Assembly (NCBI RefSeq): GCF_003268675.1
Contig: NZ_CP029378.1
Location: 3,286,001 to 3,350,000, forward strand
Source of the DNA: Streptomyces bacillaris
GTDB taxonomy: Bacteria; Actinomycetota; Actinomycetes; Streptomycetales; Streptomycetaceae
DNA: 64,000 nucleotides
Reading direction: 5' to 3'
Shown: piece by piece, positions 16,480 through 25,724 of the stretch
Position numbering within the stretch: the stretch's first letter is position 1
How the letters are laid out: every line of letters begins with the position of its first letter
Program-made: the position numbers and the translations under genes
Notes under the pieces: generated by a model
What the model was told of the DNA's origin: nothing
Seen by the model: the letters and a program-made list of their open reading frames with translations, nothing else
The model's database searches: none

Positions 16480-16707
16480 CGGAGAAGCCTCACACCGTGC
16501 AGACACGAGCCCTGCACGTCTATCCACGCCGGCGCAACGCCAACGCCCGCCACCGCGACGCCCTGGCCGCCGAGCGCAGGGGACGGCAGGGGACGGGCCC
16601 GCATCCGAAGCGAGAAGGGCACCCGTTGGGGCGGACGCCGCCTCAGCAGCCTGACCAGCCGCGAACGGAGCCGGTTCAGGAGAAGGACGGCGCCAGAGCC
16701 CAACGGC

Positions 16708-17094
16708 TCAGGAGGCGGCTGGCTCGATCTCCCCCGCGAAGACGATGACCTGGTCGATGAGGCTCCGCCGCAGATGGACAACGTCCGTTCCCGCCAGGCG
16801 GGGGCCTCCATCCGGCGTCGTGAAGACCCACTGGTACCGGGCCCACTCGTCGGGCATGTCCACCGCCGAACAGCGCACCATCGTGCCGGTCCCCGCGGGG
16901 TGGCGCCGGATGTCCAGCACGAACCGCTCGACCGCCTCGATCCCCTCGCTGCGGCCCAACGGCCCCCAGAAGACCACGTCCGAGGTGAGGGCCTGGGAGA
17001 GCAGCGCAGTCACATAGCTGTCGTCCGAGGCGTTGAACGCGGAGATGAACGTGTCGATCGCGGACCGGGCGGTCTCTTCCTGCTCTTCCTGCAT
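16708..17094 (-). CDS. SnoaL/NTF2-like protein
   Basis: The 128-residue product starts at ATG 17094 (MQEEQEETARSAID). It has the NTF2-like cone pattern: a first helix AIDTFISAFNASDDSYVTAL, then VVFWGPLGRSEGIEAVERFV and the strands MVRCSAVDM, ARYQWVFTTPDGGPRL and TDVVHLRRSLIDQVIVF. Such proteins are small-molecule cyclases, isomerases or binding domains; no catalytic set can be assigned here. The residues upstream in the longest frame are not family-like. Confidence 0.7.
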   Translation of the reverse strand: MQEEQEETARSAIDTFISAFNASDDSYVTALLSQALTSDVVFWGPLGRSEGIEAVERFVLDIRRHPAGTGTMVRCSAVDMPDEWARYQWVFTTPDGGPRLAGTDVVHLRRSLIDQVIVFAGEIEPAAS

Positions 17095-17178
17095 GCACCA
17101 GTAGTACCAGTCGCCTCGCGGACCGCGCTCGTCCCGTGCGCCGTCTACCGACCGCGGTGAACCAGCCCGGCCACAGCA

Positions 17179-17199
17179 GTGGTCCCCGCGCACGCGGGG
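17179..17199. repeat. Second lone CRISPR-repeat-like sequence
   Basis: GTGGTCCCCGCGCACGCGGGG matches the site at 5671 in 19 of 21 positions and forms the same type I-E-like hairpin. It lies between the SnoaL gene and the giant gene, with no spacers or further copies. Confidence 0.5.
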
Positions 17200-17220
17200 C
17201 TCTGGGCCCAGCCCCCCCCC

Positions 17221-20200
17221 TCACACCCCCAATTCCCCCCGCGGATCCGCAACCGCCTCCGGATACGCGGCCAGCAACCGACGGGCCACCGGCAAAGGCA
17301 TCCGCACCACCACCGGCTGCGGCAGCGTCAGTTCGCGTTCCGCCACTGACGTGCGGGAGGAGCGCACCCGGTCCGTCACCCGTGCCACTATCCGTACGTC
17401 CAGGGTGAATTGGACCAGTACGGACGCGAACTTCGGTTTGTGCAGGGGCATCGAGCCCGCTCCGCTCGCCGATGCGCCCGTGGCGGAGGCCGAGCCGCCC
17501 CCGTTGGCCATCAGTTGGTTGAGGCGGAACTCGTCGGCGTTGAGGACTCCGGCGCCCAGGAGGCCGCGGGCCTGGCGGCTCTTTTCGGCTGCGGACTGGG
17601 CGTCGGTCTGGGTGGGGCGGGGGGCGGTCAGGTCGCTCTGGGCCACTGTTTCGAACGTCATCTTGTCTCCCGCCCCGAGGATCCGGCCCGCTCTCAACCG
17701 GGCGTGGACGGAGGCCTGGAGGTCCTGGCCCTTCGCGCCGGTCGCATGGACCGGGGGGAGGGGCGCGCCGGTGTGGGTGAGGAGGGGGAGGGCCGCGATC
17801 AGCCACTCCGTGGAGACGGCCTCGCCCAGGGTGTACGCGGCGGCCTGGCCCTTCTCTCGGAAGCGGGGGTTGCCGCCGGCCGCCTGGACGGTGCGCGAGA
17901 CCAGGTCCCGTACGCGCGGCGCGCCCTGGAAGCCGTTCACCTGGGCCTCCATCGGGAGGGGCACGCCGCTCGCGCGCCAGGCGCCCAGGGCGGCGTCGCT
18001 TCCCTGTGGGGCGTCCGGGCGGGGGTGGGCGGCGGGGCGGCGGGGGGTGGTCACGCGGGAGAGGGCCTTGAGGTCGGCCTCCAGGATGCGGTGGACCAGC
18101 GTCGTACGGCCCAGGCCTGCGACGGCCAGTCTGCGGTCGCCCCGGTGGAGTTCGAGGGACGGCACGACCGGGACCCGCATCCGCGCCGACTTGGCCGTCT
18201 TCGCCTCCGCCACCGTCTTCATGCCGAGTTGGCCCCTGGTCGCGCCTCCTCGGCGGCGGCCGGAGCCCTTGGCCAGTCCCACGCCTCCCGCTCCGCCCGT
18301 GCTCTTCACCTGGCCCTTGCCGCCGTCCGGTTTGCCGGAGGCCGCGAGGATGCCCTCCACGCCCACCGACTCCCCCTCGTCGTGGGCGGTGGACTGCTGG
18401 GCGATCGCCGAGGTGATGTACTCCATGTCCCGGCCGTCGTCCGCCTCGCCGTCCCAGACCCCGTCGCCCACCCGGTCCACCTTGAACACCGCCCAGTACG
18501 GGGTCTTGCGGCCGTCCAGCAGCTCCACCGTGACCCCGCCGTCCATCGCGCTCGCCAGCAGGCCGGTGGAGCCGTCGCGGTCCAGGACCCGGAGCAGGCG
18601 CTGCACGTTGTCGTTGCGGTCCCGCAGCTGCTGCCTGGGCAGGAGTTCGTCCGCCAGGTCCTGGTGGCCCGTGAGCGCCAGGGTGTTGCGCAGGCCGGAC
18701 AGGAGGGGGACGAAGTCCGGTACGTCCTCGATCATGCCGAAGCCCAGGGGGAGCCCGCGGGACAGGGTCGTCCGGGGGCGGGAGCCGCTGCCCGAACTCC
18801 CCCCGGCTCCGGAACCGGCCCCGGATCCGGCCCCGACCGCGCTCGTGGCCGTGGCCGTGCTCGTGGCCGTGGCCGTGCTCGTGGTCGCCGCCGGTGTCTC
18901 GTCCGCCTTCAGCTCCTTGCGGGCCGACCTCGGCAGGTCCACCCCCGCCGCCCGTAGCTGCGCCGCCGTCAGCCACACCGCCGCCGCGCCCGGCAGGGTC
19001 CGTGCCGCGCTCGCCACGTACGGGCCGCCGCCCGTGACCTTGACCTCCGCCACCATCGCGACCAGGAGATCGCACCGTACGAGGTAGAGCGGGGCCTTCT
19101 TCGGGGTGTGGGCGTTGCGCTCGACCGTGCCCGCGACCGTGGCCGCCTCGCTGTCGCCCGTGCCCTTCGATCCGTACGCCGACAGGCCCTCGCCCACCCG
19201 CCAGTCCGCGCCGTTCTGTACGAGGGTGGCCCCGGCCTGCACCGTGGTGGAGGTGCCCCCGCCCTGCTGTCCGCCCGCCTGGTGGCCGCCCAGGACGAAG
19301 GTCTCCGTGCCGGGGCCCGCCGCCTCGTGCACCACCTGGGGTGCGGACAGGGCCAGTCGGGTGCCCACCGCACCGTTCAGCGCCGCCAGGCGGCGGGGGT
19401 AGCGCAGGTTCTTCACCACCCAGCCCGACGAGGCCGCCTGCCGCAGGGACGCCGTGATCGCCCTCGGGCTGAACCGCTCCTCCACCGCCAGCCGGGGCGC
19501 CAGGCCCTCCGTGGCCAGCGCCGAGTCCTGGCGGCCCGCCTCGCCCCGGGCGGCGGCCCGGGACAGCAGGCTCAGGGCCAGGTCGCGGATCGGCTGACCG
19601 TCGCCCACCGTCTCCACCAACTGCCAGTCGCGTACGAGGTGTTGGCCCGTGGGTGCAGCCGGAGGCGTCGTCGACAGGTCGCCTATGCCCGTTGCCGTCG
19701 TCGCGCTCTCCGCGCCGGGTGCCCGGCCCGTGCCCGCGTCCAGGCGGCGTTTCTCCTCCGCTCCTACCGTGAACTCCGTCGGAGTGAGGAGACGTACGTC
19801 CTGTTCCTCCAGGTGCAGGCCGGAGAGCAGCTTCGCCTCCGGTACGTCCCTGCCCGGGGCGCCCGGGGTCAGTGCGCGGGTCATCTTGCGTGGCCGTGAG
19901 GTCATCGTGACGTCCACGTTCAGCCGCAGCGCCGCCCCGAACGCGGCCGCTCTCTCGGAGCCGTTGGTGAGGACGTCCGTACGGGTCGTGGGGCCGGCCT
20001 GGTTACGGCGCGTGCCCGACGTCGTCCGCTCGTAGCGGGCCGAGCCCGTGAGCGCGCCCGGGATCAGGCGCGCCTGGGCCAGCACCATGCCGCCGATCGA
20101 GCGCGAACTGCTGCGCCCGCTCTGCGCGTTGGACGCCACACCGGCATGGGCACGGACCAGCCAGTCGTCGATGTCGCCCAGGTGGTTCGCCTCACCCACG

Positions 20201-22584
20201 GTTCCGTGGACCCGCAGCTGTACGTCATGGGAGTGCATCGCCGTCTTGCGGCGCAGCCGGACCCTGATCCCCGTCGACAGCAACTGGTCCTTGTTCACCC
20301 GGAGGTTGGCCTCCGAGAGCGCTGTCGTCAGTTCGCGGTAGTTCGCGCGCTGCGCCTCCGCCTCCTCCCTACTGAGGTCGGCCGCAGGTGGCGTCGTGCC
20401 GAAGGCGGGGAGGTAGCCGGTCAGCCGGGGGTCCGTGGCGAACAGCTCCCGTACCGCCTTCATCATGGGCGCCGTGTCGAGGCGGCCCAGCGTCACGCTC
20501 GATCCCATCGCGCCGAAGGGGAGCTGGCGTTCGGACCCGCCCCCGGCCCCAGCCGCACCCGATGCCGATCCCTCGCCCTCGCCCGGAACCGAAGGCGCCG
20601 CCCCCGGTTTCGGCGGCTTGATGAAGTCTCCCGCCGTCACCCCCGGCGGCAGCGGCAGGCCCAACTCCCGTGCCTCGTCCGCCCGCAGGCTGATCCAGAC
20701 CCGCATCGCGTGGGTGGCCACCCGCGCCTCGGGGTGGAGGATCATCCGCATCGACCGGGGGCCCGTGCCCTCCACCGTGAACCGGACCGTCCCCGTGTAC
20801 AGCACCTTCTCGCCCCGCACCTCCGCCCCCTGGCGGCTGGAGACGGTCTGCTCGTTCACGCTGAACCGGGCCTCGCGGGCCGCCGCGACCGGCATCGCCG
20901 TGGCCCGGACCACCGCCGCGTTCGCCGCCGCCCCGACCCCGGCCGCCGGGCCGATCCCGCCCGCGACCGCGCGGCCCTTGCCCGCCGACTCGGTCGCGGT
21001 GTGCTGGGCCTGCTGGTGGGTACGGAGCTGGGTCTTCCCGGTCGACCAGGCCGGGGCCAGACCGGTGACGGCGGCGCGCATGCGGTAACTGCCCGCGCTG
21101 CTCCCGTCCTTGGAGTACAGGTCGTCCCCGGTCACCCCGTCGCCGCCCAGCAGCCGGGGCAGGTCCTCCAGCACGGTCGGGGTCGCCGTCGCCTCGTAGA
21201 GCCGGGCGCGGCCGGGGGCGCCCGGCGCGGTCAGCGAGGGGTGCAGGACCGAGGCGACCGCGTCGAACAGCCCGCCGCCGCCCTGGTGCGGCCCGGCCGG
21301 GTCGGAGACGCCCACCGGGGCGAGGGAGTCGGCCAGCGCCACCCGCCGCGCGAGGCCCGCGTCCACCGGCTCCGGGCGGGCCGGTGCCCCGGTCCCCGCC
21401 GGGATCAGGTGCTCGGTGGGCACCCGCTGGGTCAGCCCTCCCGAGCCCCGGAACACCTGCTCGCCCCCGCCCGCCTGGCGCCGGACCCGTACGACGTACA
21501 CCACCCGGCGCGCGACCTCCACCGACCCCTTGTCGCTGCGCAGCACCCGGGGTTCGGCCACCCCGCGCTGGGAGCGGGAGTCCCGCGAGGACTGCCAGGG
21601 CTGGACGTTCCCCGTCACCGCGCCGCCCAGCCACAGCCCCGGCGCGACCGGGGCGAGCCCGAACGCCGTACCGCCCACGCCCTTGCTCGACGAGTTCCCC
21701 ACCGAACGGGCCGCCGTGGCACCGGTGTTGTGCTGGACGTCGACCTTGGTCTCCTTGCCCTCCGGGTCGTCAACGGCGGCGAGCGGCGCCCCACCCGGGT
21801 CCGGCGCGGCCGTGCCGAGGTCGGCGGCGGGGTGGAAGGTCGGCGGGCGGTCGTCGGGGGCGGGGGCGATGGAGACCGTGACGTCGTAGCCCCCGCCGCC
21901 CCGGGAGCCCTCCCCGCCCTGACCGCCCGCGGAACCACTCCCGGAACCGGCCCCAGCACTGGCCTCCACCGCGAACGCGCGCCCCCGCCCGAAGAACGAC
22001 TCGGGCCGGCCCGCCAGTTCGGCCGCGATCCCCGCCACCGTGCCGTCGCCGTGCCCGACCACGGCCGCCACCGCGTTCCGTACGAACTCGTGCCCGGTCA
22101 GCCCGTACGCCGTCGACAGACCGCCCGCCTCCAGGTCCATCAGGTACGGCGGCAGGACGAGCCCCTGCTCCGCCCGCTCGTCGATGGACGGCGGCCGGTG
22201 GGCGGGCCGCTTGCCGCGCCGGACCGCCCGTGCGGTGGCCGCGTTGCCCAGCGTCTGCTGCATGCCCGACAGGCTGCGCGGACCGCCGCCGAGAATGCCG
22301 GGCCCACCGCCGAGGAGGGCCGGAGCGCCGCCGAGGACGGCCGGGGCGCTGCCGAGGGCCTCCGGGCCGCCGCCGTCCGTACGCGACAGCGGAGACTCCC
22401 GGGGCGTCCGCGCGGCGGCCTCCTCGGACACACCCCGCGCACGCGCACCCGTGCTCGCCCCCGGGCTGCCGCTTCCGCCGCCGCTCCCCGACCCCTGCCG
22501 TCTCCGCACAGCGTCAACGTAGCCAGCGGTACGGCCCCCGGCGCGCGATCGGCGGGCCCTGCGGCCATTCGCCGCCGACTCCAC
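17221..22584 (-). CDS. Giant repetitive protein with N-terminal QxxxGNxA motif
   Basis: A 1787-residue protein with no signal peptide or clear membrane segment. The N-terminus is a Gly/Ala/Ser/Pro-rich leader followed by GMQQTLGNAATARAVRRG (residues ~107-124). This QxxxGNxA pattern occurs at the N-termini of Streptomyces DUF4157-type proteins and of proteins proposed as cargo of extracellular contractile injection systems. The body appears to hold several diverged ~400-residue modules. The proposed ends are VRFTVEGTGPRSMRMILHP, then VWISLRADEARELGLPLP; LVRCDLLVAMVAEVKV, then VWLTAAQLRAAGVDLP; and VLVQFTLDVRIVARVTDR, then VVVRMPLPVARRLLAAYP. No toxin or enzyme domain is recognised. GTG 22584 has no clear ribosome-binding site; a GTG at 22509 is possible. 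Confidence 0.75.
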   Translation of the reverse strand: MESAANGRRARRSRAGGRTAGYVDAVRRRQGSGSGGGSGSPGASTGARARGVSEEAAARTPRESPLSRTDGGGPEALGSAPAVLGGAPALLGGGPGILGGGPRSLSGMQQTLGNAATARAVRRGKRPAHRPPSIDERAEQGLVLPPYLMDLEAGGLSTAYGLTGHEFVRNAVAAVVGHGDGTVAGIAAELAGRPESFFGRGRAFAVEASAGAGSGSGSAGGQGGEGSRGGGGYDVTVSIAPAPDDRPPTFHPAADLGTAAPDPGGAPLAAVDDPEGKETKVDVQHNTGATAARSVGNSSSKGVGGTAFGLAPVAPGLWLGGAVTGNVQPWQSSRDSRSQRGVAEPRVLRSDKGSVEVARRVVYVVRVRRQAGGGEQVFRGSGGLTQRVPTEHLIPAGTGAPARPEPVDAGLARRVALADSLAPVGVSDPAGPHQGGGGLFDAVASVLHPSLTAPGAPGRARLYEATATPTVLEDLPRLLGGDGVTGDDLYSKDGSSAGSYRMRAAVTGLAPAWSTGKTQLRTHQQAQHTATESAGKGRAVAGGIGPAAGVGAAANAAVVRATAMPVAAAREARFSVNEQTVSSRQGAEVRGEKVLYTGTVRFTVEGTGPRSMRMILHPEARVATHAMRVWISLRADEARELGLPLPPGVTAGDFIKPPKPGAAPSVPGEGEGSASGAAGAGGGSERQLPFGAMGSSVTLGRLDTAPMMKAVRELFATDPRLTGYLPAFGTTPPAADLSREEAEAQRANYRELTTALSEANLRVNKDQLLSTGIRVRLRRKTAMHSHDVQLRVHGTVGEANHLGDIDDWLVRAHAGVASNAQSGRSSSRSIGGMVLAQARLIPGALTGSARYERTTSGTRRNQAGPTTRTDVLTNGSERAAAFGAALRLNVDVTMTSRPRKMTRALTPGAPGRDVPEAKLLSGLHLEEQDVRLLTPTEFTVGAEEKRRLDAGTGRAPGAESATTATGIGDLSTTPPAAPTGQHLVRDWQLVETVGDGQPIRDLALSLLSRAAARGEAGRQDSALATEGLAPRLAVEERFSPRAITASLRQAASSGWVVKNLRYPRRLAALNGAVGTRLALSAPQVVHEAAGPGTETFVLGGHQAGGQQGGGTSTTVQAGATLVQNGADWRVGEGLSAYGSKGTGDSEAATVAGTVERNAHTPKKAPLYLVRCDLLVAMVAEVKVTGGGPYVASAARTLPGAAAVWLTAAQLRAAGVDLPRSARKELKADETPAATTSTATATSTATATSAVGAGSGAGSGAGGSSGSGSRPRTTLSRGLPLGFGMIEDVPDFVPLLSGLRNTLALTGHQDLADELLPRQQLRDRNDNVQRLLRVLDRDGSTGLLASAMDGGVTVELLDGRKTPYWAVFKVDRVGDGVWDGEADDGRDMEYITSAIAQQSTAHDEGESVGVEGILAASGKPDGGKGQVKSTGGAGGVGLAKGSGRRRGGATRGQLGMKTVAEAKTAKSARMRVPVVPSLELHRGDRRLAVAGLGRTTLVHRILEADLKALSRVTTPRRPAAHPRPDAPQGSDAALGAWRASGVPLPMEAQVNGFQGAPRVRDLVSRTVQAAGGNPRFREKGQAAAYTLGEAVSTEWLIAALPLLTHTGAPLPPVHATGAKGQDLQASVHARLRAGRILGAGDKMTFETVAQSDLTAPRPTQTDAQSAAEKSRQARGLLGAGVLNADEFRLNQLMANGGGSASATGASASGAGSMPLHKPKFASVLVQFTLDVRIVARVTDRVRSSRTSVAERELTLPQPVVVRMPLPVARRLLAAYPEAVADPRGELGV

Positions 22585-22607
22585 ATCCGTACGTCAACTG
22601 CCGTACA

Positions 22608-22636
22608 CCCGCCCCGTCCGTCACGGACGGGGCGGG
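22608..22636 (-). terminator. Perfect 14-bp hairpin after the TetR gene
   Basis: CCCGCCCCGTCCGT and ACGGACGGGGCGGG are perfect arms around one base, two bases past the TetR stop codon. It probably ends the eight-gene acyl-CoA operon and separates it from the giant gene. Confidence 0.7.
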
Positions 22637-22638
22637 CC

Positions 22639-23256
22639 TCACCCCAGCCCCTCCTCCACCAGCGCCGCCCACTGCGCCACCACCCGCGCGCGCCGGGCGG
22701 TGTCGTCGGTGAGGAGGTTGGCCAGGCCCAGGCCGCGGGCCATGTCCAGCAGACCCTGGACCGTCTCGCGGGCCCCGGGGCGGGACTCGTCGGCGCCCAG
22801 GAGTTCGACGGCGATCCGGTGGGTCTCGCGGCCCACCCGCGCCTCCAGCTCCGTCACCCGCGGCCGCAACTGCTCCTCGTTCGACGCCGCCACCCACAGC
22901 TGCAGCGCCGCCCGGAACAACGGCCCCGTGTACAGGTCCACCAGCGCCGCGACCACCTCCGCGCGCCCCTGCACGGGGAGCGCGCGCAGGGCGGCGGAGC
23001 GCTCCTCCGCCACGTACTCCACCGCCCCCGTGAACAGGTCCTCGCGGGTCGGGAAGTGGTGCTGGGCCGCGCCCCGCGAGACCCCGGCCCGCTCGGCGAC
23101 CACCGAGACGGTGGAGCCCGCCCAGCCGTGTTCGGCCAGACAGGCCACCGCCGCCTCCAGGAGCCGCTGCCGGGTCGCCCGGCTGCGGTCCTGCTTGGGC
23201 GCGTGCACCGCTTTGGGACTGGAGGGGGAAGAGGAGGAAGAGGTCACCGCACCCAT
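22639..23256 (-). CDS. TetR-family regulator of the acyl-CoA operon
   Basis: The 205-residue product starts at ATG 23256 inside the end of the hydratase gene (13-bp overlap). The HTH is at residues ~28-75: RLLEAAVACLAEHGWAGSTV, SVVAERAGVSRGAAQHHFPT, then REDLFTGAVEYV. The C-terminal ligand domain has a TetR_C-like pattern. Its place as last gene of the operon suggests feedback control by an acyl-CoA, probably through the palindrome at 33285-33296. Confidence 0.85.
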   Translation of the reverse strand: MGAVTSSSSSPSSPKAVHAPKQDRSRATRQRLLEAAVACLAEHGWAGSTVSVVAERAGVSRGAAQHHFPTREDLFTGAVEYVAEERSAALRALPVQGRAEVVAALVDLYTGPLFRAALQLWVAASNEEQLRPRVTELEARVGRETHRIAVELLGADESRPGARETVQGLLDMARGLGLANLLTDDTARRARVVAQWAALVEEGLG

Positions 23257-23978
23257 ACCGGGTCCCGTCGTTCGAGGAAGGCCGTCATCCCCTCCCTCGC
23301 CTCGTCGGAGGCGAACAGTTCCGCTGAGCGGGCGATGAGGTCTTCGGCGTACTGGTCGAAGCTTCTCAGCACCGTAGCCGTGACCAGCTCCTTCGATGCG
23401 GCCAGCCCCTGCGGTGACGCCCTGCGCACCCCGTCCAGGACCGGGACGAGCGCCTTGTCCACGTCCTCGGCGGAGACCGTCACCAGGCCGATCCGCGCCG
23501 CCTCCGCCGCGTCGAACCGCTCCCCCGTGAGGAAGTACCGGTGCGCCGCCGTACGGTCCATGCGCGGCAGCAGCGTCAGCGAGATGACCGCCGGGGCCAG
23601 CCCCAGCCGCGACTCCGTGAGCGCGAACGTCGACGCCGGGCCCGCCACAGCGATGTCGCACGCGGCCAGCAGGCCCAGGCCGCCCGCCCGGACGTGCCCG
23701 TCGACCCGCGCCACCACCGGCTTCGGCAGCGCCACGACCTCCCGCATCAGCCCCACGAACGCCCCCGGGTCCGGCGGCGCCTTCAGGTCCGCCCCCGCGC
23801 AGAACGTCGACCCGGTGTGGGCCAGCACCACCGCCCGTACGGTGGCGTCGGCGGCGCAGGCCGCCAGGGACCCGCGCACCTCCTCCACCAGCTCCGCCGA
23901 GAGCGCGTTGCGGTTGGCCGGGGAGTCGAGCGTCAGCGTGACGACGCCCCGCTCCTCCGTCCGTACGATCAGAGTCAC
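23244..23978 (-). CDS. Enoyl-CoA hydratase/isomerase family protein
   Basis: A 244-residue crotonase-fold enzyme, likely hydrating an unsaturated acyl-CoA in this operon. The first oxyanion-hole segment is FCAGADLKAPPD and the second GHVRAGGLGLLAACDIAVAG. Downstream, TFALTESRLGLAPAVISLTL contains Glu at the position of a catalytic acid of hydratases. GTG 23978 overlaps the ligase stop (GTGA), so translation is coupled. Confidence 0.88.
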   Translation of the reverse strand: MTLIVRTEERGVVTLTLDSPANRNALSAELVEEVRGSLAACAADATVRAVVLAHTGSTFCAGADLKAPPDPGAFVGLMREVVALPKPVVARVDGHVRAGGLGLLAACDIAVAGPASTFALTESRLGLAPAVISLTLLPRMDRTAAHRYFLTGERFDAAEAARIGLVTVSAEDVDKALVPVLDGVRRASPQGLAASKELVTATVLRSFDQYAEDLIARSAELFASDEAREGMTAFLERRDPVWVR

Positions 23979-25576
23979 CGTTCCTCCGAGATTCCCGAGT
24001 GGTCCGTCTTCTCCCGGTCGCGCAGCTCGCGCCGGAGGATCTTGCCGGACGCCGCCCGGGGCACCACGTCCACGAACTCGGCCTGCCGCACCTTCTTGTA
24101 CGGGGAGACCCGCTCGGCGACGTACGCCAGCACGTCGTCCTCGGTCAGCCCCTCCGCCCCCGGCGACCGGACGAGGAACGCCTTCGGGACCTCGTTCCCC
24201 TCGGCGTCGTACACCCCGATCACCGCCGCGTCCGCCACCTGCTCATGGGTGAGCAGCAGCGCCTCCAGCTCGGCCGGGGCGACCTGGTACCCCTTGTACT
24301 TGATCAGCTCCTTGACCCGGTCGACGACGTACAGCCAGCCGTCCTCGTCCACCCGGCCGACGTCCCCCGTGTGCACCCACCCGTCCGCGTCGATCATGTC
24401 GGCGGTGGCGTCGGGGCGGCCGAGGTAGCCCTTCATCACCTGCGGGCCGCGGATCAGGATCTCGCCGTCCGTCCCCGGCTCCGCGTCCCGCGCCGGGTCC
24501 TCCAGCGACACGATCCGCATCTCCGTGTTCGGCAGCAGCCTGCCCACCGTGCCCGGCGGCGGCCGCTCCGCGGAGAGCGGCACCACATGCGTCCCGGGCG
24601 ACAGCTCCGTCATCCCGTACGCCTGCCGCACCGGCGGCAGCCCCAGCCGGGCCGAACATGCCTCCGCCAGCTCGGCGTCGAGCGGGGCGGCGGCGCTGAC
24701 GATGTAGCGGAGCGAGGACAGGTCGTACTCCCCCACGAGCGGGTGCTTGGCCAGCGCCAGCACGATCGGCGGAGCCACGTACAGACCGGTGATGCGGTGC
24801 GTCTGGATGGCCGCCAGGAACTGCACCAGGTCGAAGCGGGGCAGGACGACGACCGTGGAGCCGGAGCGGAGGGGGGCGTTCATGAGGGCCGTGAGCCCAT
24901 AAATATGAAAAAACGGAAGAATCGCGAGAATTCGGTCGCCCTCCCCCATCGGGATGAACGGCCTCAGCTGCTCCAGGTTCGTCCCGATCGACCGGTGCGT
25001 CAGCATCACGCCCTTGGGCGTGCCCGTCGTACCGGAGCTGTACGGGAGGGCGGCGACGTCCTCGCCAGGGGCGATGGCGACGGTCGGTTCGGGGGCGGTG
25101 GAGGCCAGCATGTCCAGGACGGAGGTGTGGCCCTCCGCCTGGTCGCAGACGTAGATCTCCTGTACGCCGCCGGTGAGTTCGGCCGCGCGGCGGGCCGTGT
25201 CCAGGAGCGGGGAGACGGTGACGATCCACTTCGCACCGCTGTCGGCCAGCTGCTTGGCGAACTCCTCGGGCGTGGCCAGCGGGTGGACCGTCGTGACCGA
25301 GGCGCCGGCGCGCGTGGCGCCGTAGAAGACCGCCGGGTACGCGATGGTGTTCGGGCTGTGCAGGGCGAGGACATCGCCCTTCCGCAGTCCGGCCTCCGCG
25401 AGTGCGGCGGCGATCCGGCGGTGGAAGCCGTCGAGCTGGGCGTACGTGAGGGTGGTGCCGTTCACCCCGTCGATCAGGGCGACCGTGTCACCGAACTCCG
25501 CGGCCCCGCCGAGGACCGCTTCGTGGATGGGTGTGTCGAGGGCCGGTACGTCTGCGTACTCACTGCGGAACACCAT
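23975..25576 (-). CDS. Acyl-CoA ligase, 4-coumarate-CoA-ligase-like (AMP-binding)
   Basis: A 533-residue ANL enzyme that activates a carboxylic acid with ATP and CoA. Motifs: LPYSSGTTGTPKGVMLTHRS (P-loop, A3), YGMTELSPGTH (A5), DGWVHTGDVGRVDEDGWLYV (A7), VDRVKELIKYKGYQVAPAEL (A8) and the C-terminal Lys in PRAASGKILRREL. ATG 25576 is used; the longer frame adds only Pro/Arg-rich sequence. Codons around 24895-24945 (ILPFFHIYG) are oddly AT-rich for this genome. It feeds acyl-CoA into the dehydrogenase, carboxylase and hydratase encoded beside it. Confidence 0.9.
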   Translation of the reverse strand: MVFRSEYADVPALDTPIHEAVLGGAAEFGDTVALIDGVNGTTLTYAQLDGFHRRIAAALAEAGLRKGDVLALHSPNTIAYPAVFYGATRAGASVTTVHPLATPEEFAKQLADSGAKWIVTVSPLLDTARRAAELTGGVQEIYVCDQAEGHTSVLDMLASTAPEPTVAIAPGEDVAALPYSSGTTGTPKGVMLTHRSIGTNLEQLRPFIPMGEGDRILAILPFFHIYGLTALMNAPLRSGSTVVVLPRFDLVQFLAAIQTHRITGLYVAPPIVLALAKHPLVGEYDLSSLRYIVSAAAPLDAELAEACSARLGLPPVRQAYGMTELSPGTHVVPLSAERPPPGTVGRLLPNTEMRIVSLEDPARDAEPGTDGEILIRGPQVMKGYLGRPDATADMIDADGWVHTGDVGRVDEDGWLYVVDRVKELIKYKGYQVAPAELEALLLTHEQVADAAVIGVYDAEGNEVPKAFLVRSPGAEGLTEDDVLAYVAERVSPYKKVRQAEFVDVVPRAASGKILRRELRDREKTDHSGISEER

Positions 25577-25724
25577 GGCAGTACCCCTGTGTGGTCGCGG
25601 TGGCCCGCGCCGCCCGGGAGGGGAAGGCGGTGCGGGACGCCGTGCGGGTGTTGTGTGGAGAGTCAGAATCACCCCTGGGGGCGGGGGTCGGGGAGAGGTC
25701 GGACGGAAGTGGACCCGAGAGGTG

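Noticed and set aside
16480..16707. Coding continuation after the HD remnant
   Set aside because: Frames here are Arg/Pro-rich without motifs; probably spacer.
5671..17199. CRISPR array
   Set aside because: Only two single repeat-like sequences 11.5 kb apart; no regular spacing and no cas genes.
16676..19075. 799-residue minus-strand frame overlapping the giant gene and SnoaL
   Set aside because: Extreme Gly/Arg/Pro composition and no ribosome-binding site; the alternative frame carries recognisable SnoaL and modular sequence.
20146..24252. 1368-residue plus-strand open frame
   Set aside because: It is Arg/Gly/Pro-rich with no motif and lies opposite the giant gene, TetR and hydratase genes, a typical shadow of high-GC coding DNA.
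25577..25724. Internal promoter between the dehydrogenase and ligase genes
   Set aside because: No -35/-10 pair at acceptable spacing was found, although the 148-bp gap would allow one.
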